Origin: an uncultured Thermoleophilia bacterium
GTDB taxonomy: Bacteria; Actinomycetota; Thermoleophilia; Gaiellales; F1-60-MAGs149
Assembly (NCBI GenBank): GCA_902806305.1
Contig: CADCWC010000185.1
Coordinates: forward strand, 1 to 7,687
Direction: 5' to 3'
Length of the DNA stretch: 7,687 nt
Part shown: one piece after another, positions 6,408 to 7,687 of the stretch
Layout of the letters: each line of letters opens with the position of its first letter
How positions within the stretch are numbered: the first letter of the stretch is position 1
Translations under genes and position numbers: made by a program
The notes under the pieces: model-generated
Databases searched by the model: none
Seen by the model: the letters and a program-made list of their open reading frames with translations, nothing else
What the model was told of the DNA's origin: nothing

Positions 6408-7322
6408 ATGCCACCGCTCCAGGGACGTGTCGCCCTCGTGGCCGGCGCGACGCGCGGCGCAGGCCGGGGCATCGCCGTCGCCCTCGGCGAGGCCGGGGCG
6501 ACGGTGTACTGCACGGGACGCACCACGCGCGAGCGGCGCTCCGAATACGACCGGCCGGAGACGATCGAGGAGACCGCCGAGCTCGTCAGCGCGGCCGGCG
6601 GCCATGGGGTGGCGGTGGCGGTCGACCACCTCGAGCCCGACGCGGTCGCGGCGCTCGTGCGCCGCATCGACCTCGAGCAGCACCGGCTCGACGTCCTGGT
6701 CAACGACGTCTGGGGCGCGGAGCACCTGTTCGCGTGGAACACACCCCTGTGGGAGCACGACCTCGCCGCCGGCCTGCGCCTCCTGCGGCTCGCGGTCGAC
6801 ACGCACCTCATCACGAGCCACCTCGCCCTCGGGCTGCTGACCCGCTCGCCCGGCGGGCTCGTCGTCGAGATGACCGACGGCACACGCGACTACAACGCCG
6901 TCACCTACCGCAACTCCGCCTTCTACGACCTGGCCAAGACCGCCGTCCTGCGGCTCGCGTTCATCCAGGCCCATGAGCTCGCCCCGCACGGCTGCACCGC
7001 CGTCGCCCTGACGCCGGGCTGGCTGCGCTCGGAGATGATGCTCGAGGCCTTCGGCGTCACGGAAGCCACCTGGCGCGACGCGGCCGCCGTCCAGCCGCAC
7101 TTCGCCGCGATCGCCGAGAGCCCGCGGTACGTCGGCCGCGCCGTCGCCGCGCTCGCCGCCGACCCCGACGTCGCGCGCCACAACGGCGCGTCGCTGTCCT
7201 CGGGCGGGCTCGCTCGCGAGTACGGCTTCACCGACGTCGACGGCTCCCGGCCGGACTGCTGGCGCTACATGGTCGAGGTGCAGGACGCCGGACTGCCGGC
7301 CGACCCCACGGGCTACCGCTGA
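6408..7322 (+). CDS. SDR-family NAD(P)-dependent oxidoreductase, atypical subfamily
   Basis: A 304-residue Rossmann-fold protein. The cofactor loop GATRGAGRGIA is at 13-23, and CTGRT after the second strand (Arg38) suggests NADP(H). The usual NNAG is replaced by NDVWG (99-103). The catalytic pair is YDLAK (Tyr173, Lys177). The classical serine about 13 residues before the tyrosine is missing: strand 5 ends VVEMTDGT (152-159), with Thr156/Asp157 at the place of the usual ISS. The end is longer than in a classical 250-residue SDR, with PGWLRSEMMLEAFGVTE (203-219), SPRYVGRAVAAL (238-249) and a tail rich in Gly, Asp and Trp (LSSGGLAREYGFTD and onwards). These features look like a conserved, poorly characterised subgroup of bacterial SDRs. 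The substrate is unknown. It is probably cytoplasmic and co-transcribed with the peptidase, and it faces the DehI-like gene with 20 bp between stop codons. Confidence 0.88.
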   Translation: MPPLQGRVALVAGATRGAGRGIAVALGEAGATVYCTGRTTRERRSEYDRPETIEETAELVSAAGGHGVAVAVDHLEPDAVAALVRRIDLEQHRLDVLVNDVWGAEHLFAWNTPLWEHDLAAGLRLLRLAVDTHLITSHLALGLLTRSPGGLVVEMTDGTRDYNAVTYRNSAFYDLAKTAVLRLAFIQAHELAPHGCTAVALTPGWLRSEMMLEAFGVTEATWRDAAAVQPHFAAIAESPRYVGRAVAALAADPDVARHNGASLSSGGLAREYGFTDVDGSRPDCWRYMVEVQDAGLPADPTGYR

Positions 7323-7348
7323 CGGGCGGGCGATCCGGCCGGTCAGCG
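7317..7348. terminator. Bidirectional hairpin spanning both facing stop codons
   Basis: CGCTGAC (7317-7323) and GTCAGCG (7342-7348) are perfect 7-bp inverted arms. Inside them pairing resumes after single G-G mismatches: GGC 7325-7327 with GCC 7338-7340, then GG 7329-7330 with CC 7335-7336, closing on a CGAT loop. This gives 12 pairs in 32 bases. The left arm contains the SDR stop (7320-7322) and the right arm the stop of the opposing gene (7343-7345). No T-tract follows on either strand, so if it is a terminator it is of the U-poor kind seen in high-GC bacteria. Confidence 0.5.
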
Positions 7349-7687
7349 CTGGGCGGCGGGCTCGGCGCAGCCCGCGACGAGGACGAGGACGCGCGAGAGG
7401 GTCAGCGCGTAGGCCCGCAGGATCGCCGCCATGCCCGGCGCGGCGTCGGCGATGCCGGCCGCCCGCAACGCCGCCGCCGAGGCCGCCACCTCCCAGGGCA
7501 GCGCCGCGGCGGCGGACGCCGCGGCCGAGCCGAGCGCCGAGGCGCGCTCCCGCGTGGCGGCCGCCTGCGGCTCCAGGACGTCCCACACCGGTTCCAGGCG
7601 GCCCACGGTTGCCAGGCGGCGCCAGATGCGGTTGACGATCGGGGTTCCCAGCCGGGCACGGACCCGGCCGAGCACCTCGGCGTGTCC
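7343..7687 (-). CDS. DehI-like (2-haloacid dehalogenase family) protein, C-terminal part
   Basis: The frame is open from the right edge to the TGA at 7343-7345, so about 114 residues of the C-terminal end are visible and the true start lies outside. The GTG at 7673-7675 is probably internal, because the frame continues upstream of it without a stop and no ribosome binding site is seen. The segment LGTPIVNRIWRRLATVGRLEPVWDVLEPQ, followed by long alanine-rich helices and ILRAYALTLSRVLVLVAG near the end, resembles the helical repeat of DehI-type proteins, where 'G.P.V...wR.LA....L...W..L.P' recurs. DehI itself is a cytoplasmic dehalogenase acting on both isomers of 2-haloacids, but many actinobacterial relatives are of unknown function, and the catalytic aspartate cannot be placed from this fragment. 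The assignment rests on pattern memory only. An unrelated all-helical, alanine-rich protein remains possible. Confidence 0.5.
   Translation of the reverse strand, partial: GHAEVLGRVRARLGTPIVNRIWRRLATVGRLEPVWDVLEPQAAATRERASALGSAAASAAAALPWEVAASAAALRAAGIADAAPGMAAILRAYALTLSRVLVLVAGCAEPAAQR

Noticed and set aside
4609..6414. A 601-codon minus-strand frame antisense to the peptidase
   Set aside because: The translation has no recognisable fold and lies opposite a protein with clear S41 motifs.
6150..7586. A 478-codon minus-strand frame antisense to the SDR
   Set aside because: It is Gly/Arg-rich without motifs, opposite a clear SDR, and it conflicts with the DehI-like frame at its start.

Overview
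The window is very GC-rich (roughly three quarters G+C by eye) and almost wholly coding. It has long open frames on both strands, GTG starts, and gene families typical of high-GC Actinomycetota. The protein flavour (a LAL-type LuxR regulator, two-domain VOC proteins of the mycobacterial Cfp30B type, a large atypical SDR and a DehI-like protein) suits an actinobacterium, possibly of the Thermoleophilia/Solirubrobacter kind. That placement is inference, not a measured assignment.

Layout: (i) 1-254, plus strand, the C-terminal end of a MeaB/ArgK-type GTPase that starts outside the window. (ii) 293-4605, minus strand, a three-gene set read from right to left: a 999-residue LuxR-family ATPase regulator (LAL type), a 113-residue GYD-domain protein whose ribosome binding site overlaps the regulator's stop codon, and a two-domain VOC/glyoxalase-fold protein. 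(iii) 4606-4692, an 87-bp divergent promoter region with a perfect 9-bp inverted repeat touching the right-hand gene. (iv) 4693-7322, plus strand, a cytoplasmic-looking S41-family peptidase and, 29 bp later, an SDR-family oxidoreductase. (v) 7343 to the right edge, minus strand, the C-terminal part of a DehI-like (haloacid dehalogenase family) protein. No stretch over 300 bases lacks a gene. I saw no RNA genes, mobile elements or CRISPR arrays.

How the parts may work together (inference): a divergently placed LAL regulator commonly controls its neighbours, and the inverted repeat between the two transcription units is the obvious candidate operator. Both divergent genes begin with GTG, have no convincing Shine-Dalgarno sequence, and have promoter-like hexamers 6-7 bp upstream, so both may be leaderless. 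The GYD gene is tightly coupled to the regulator and the VOC gene may follow as a distal member. The peptidase-SDR pair is the likely second target. The signal is unknown.

The points most worth a second look are the operator-like repeat in the divergent region, the peptidase that lacks the usual S41 lysine but keeps residues for a possible Ser-His-Glu arrangement, the duplicated 27-bp unit at the end of the GYD gene, and a hairpin at the right-hand convergent junction whose arms contain the stop codons of both genes. None of these alone shows a new system.
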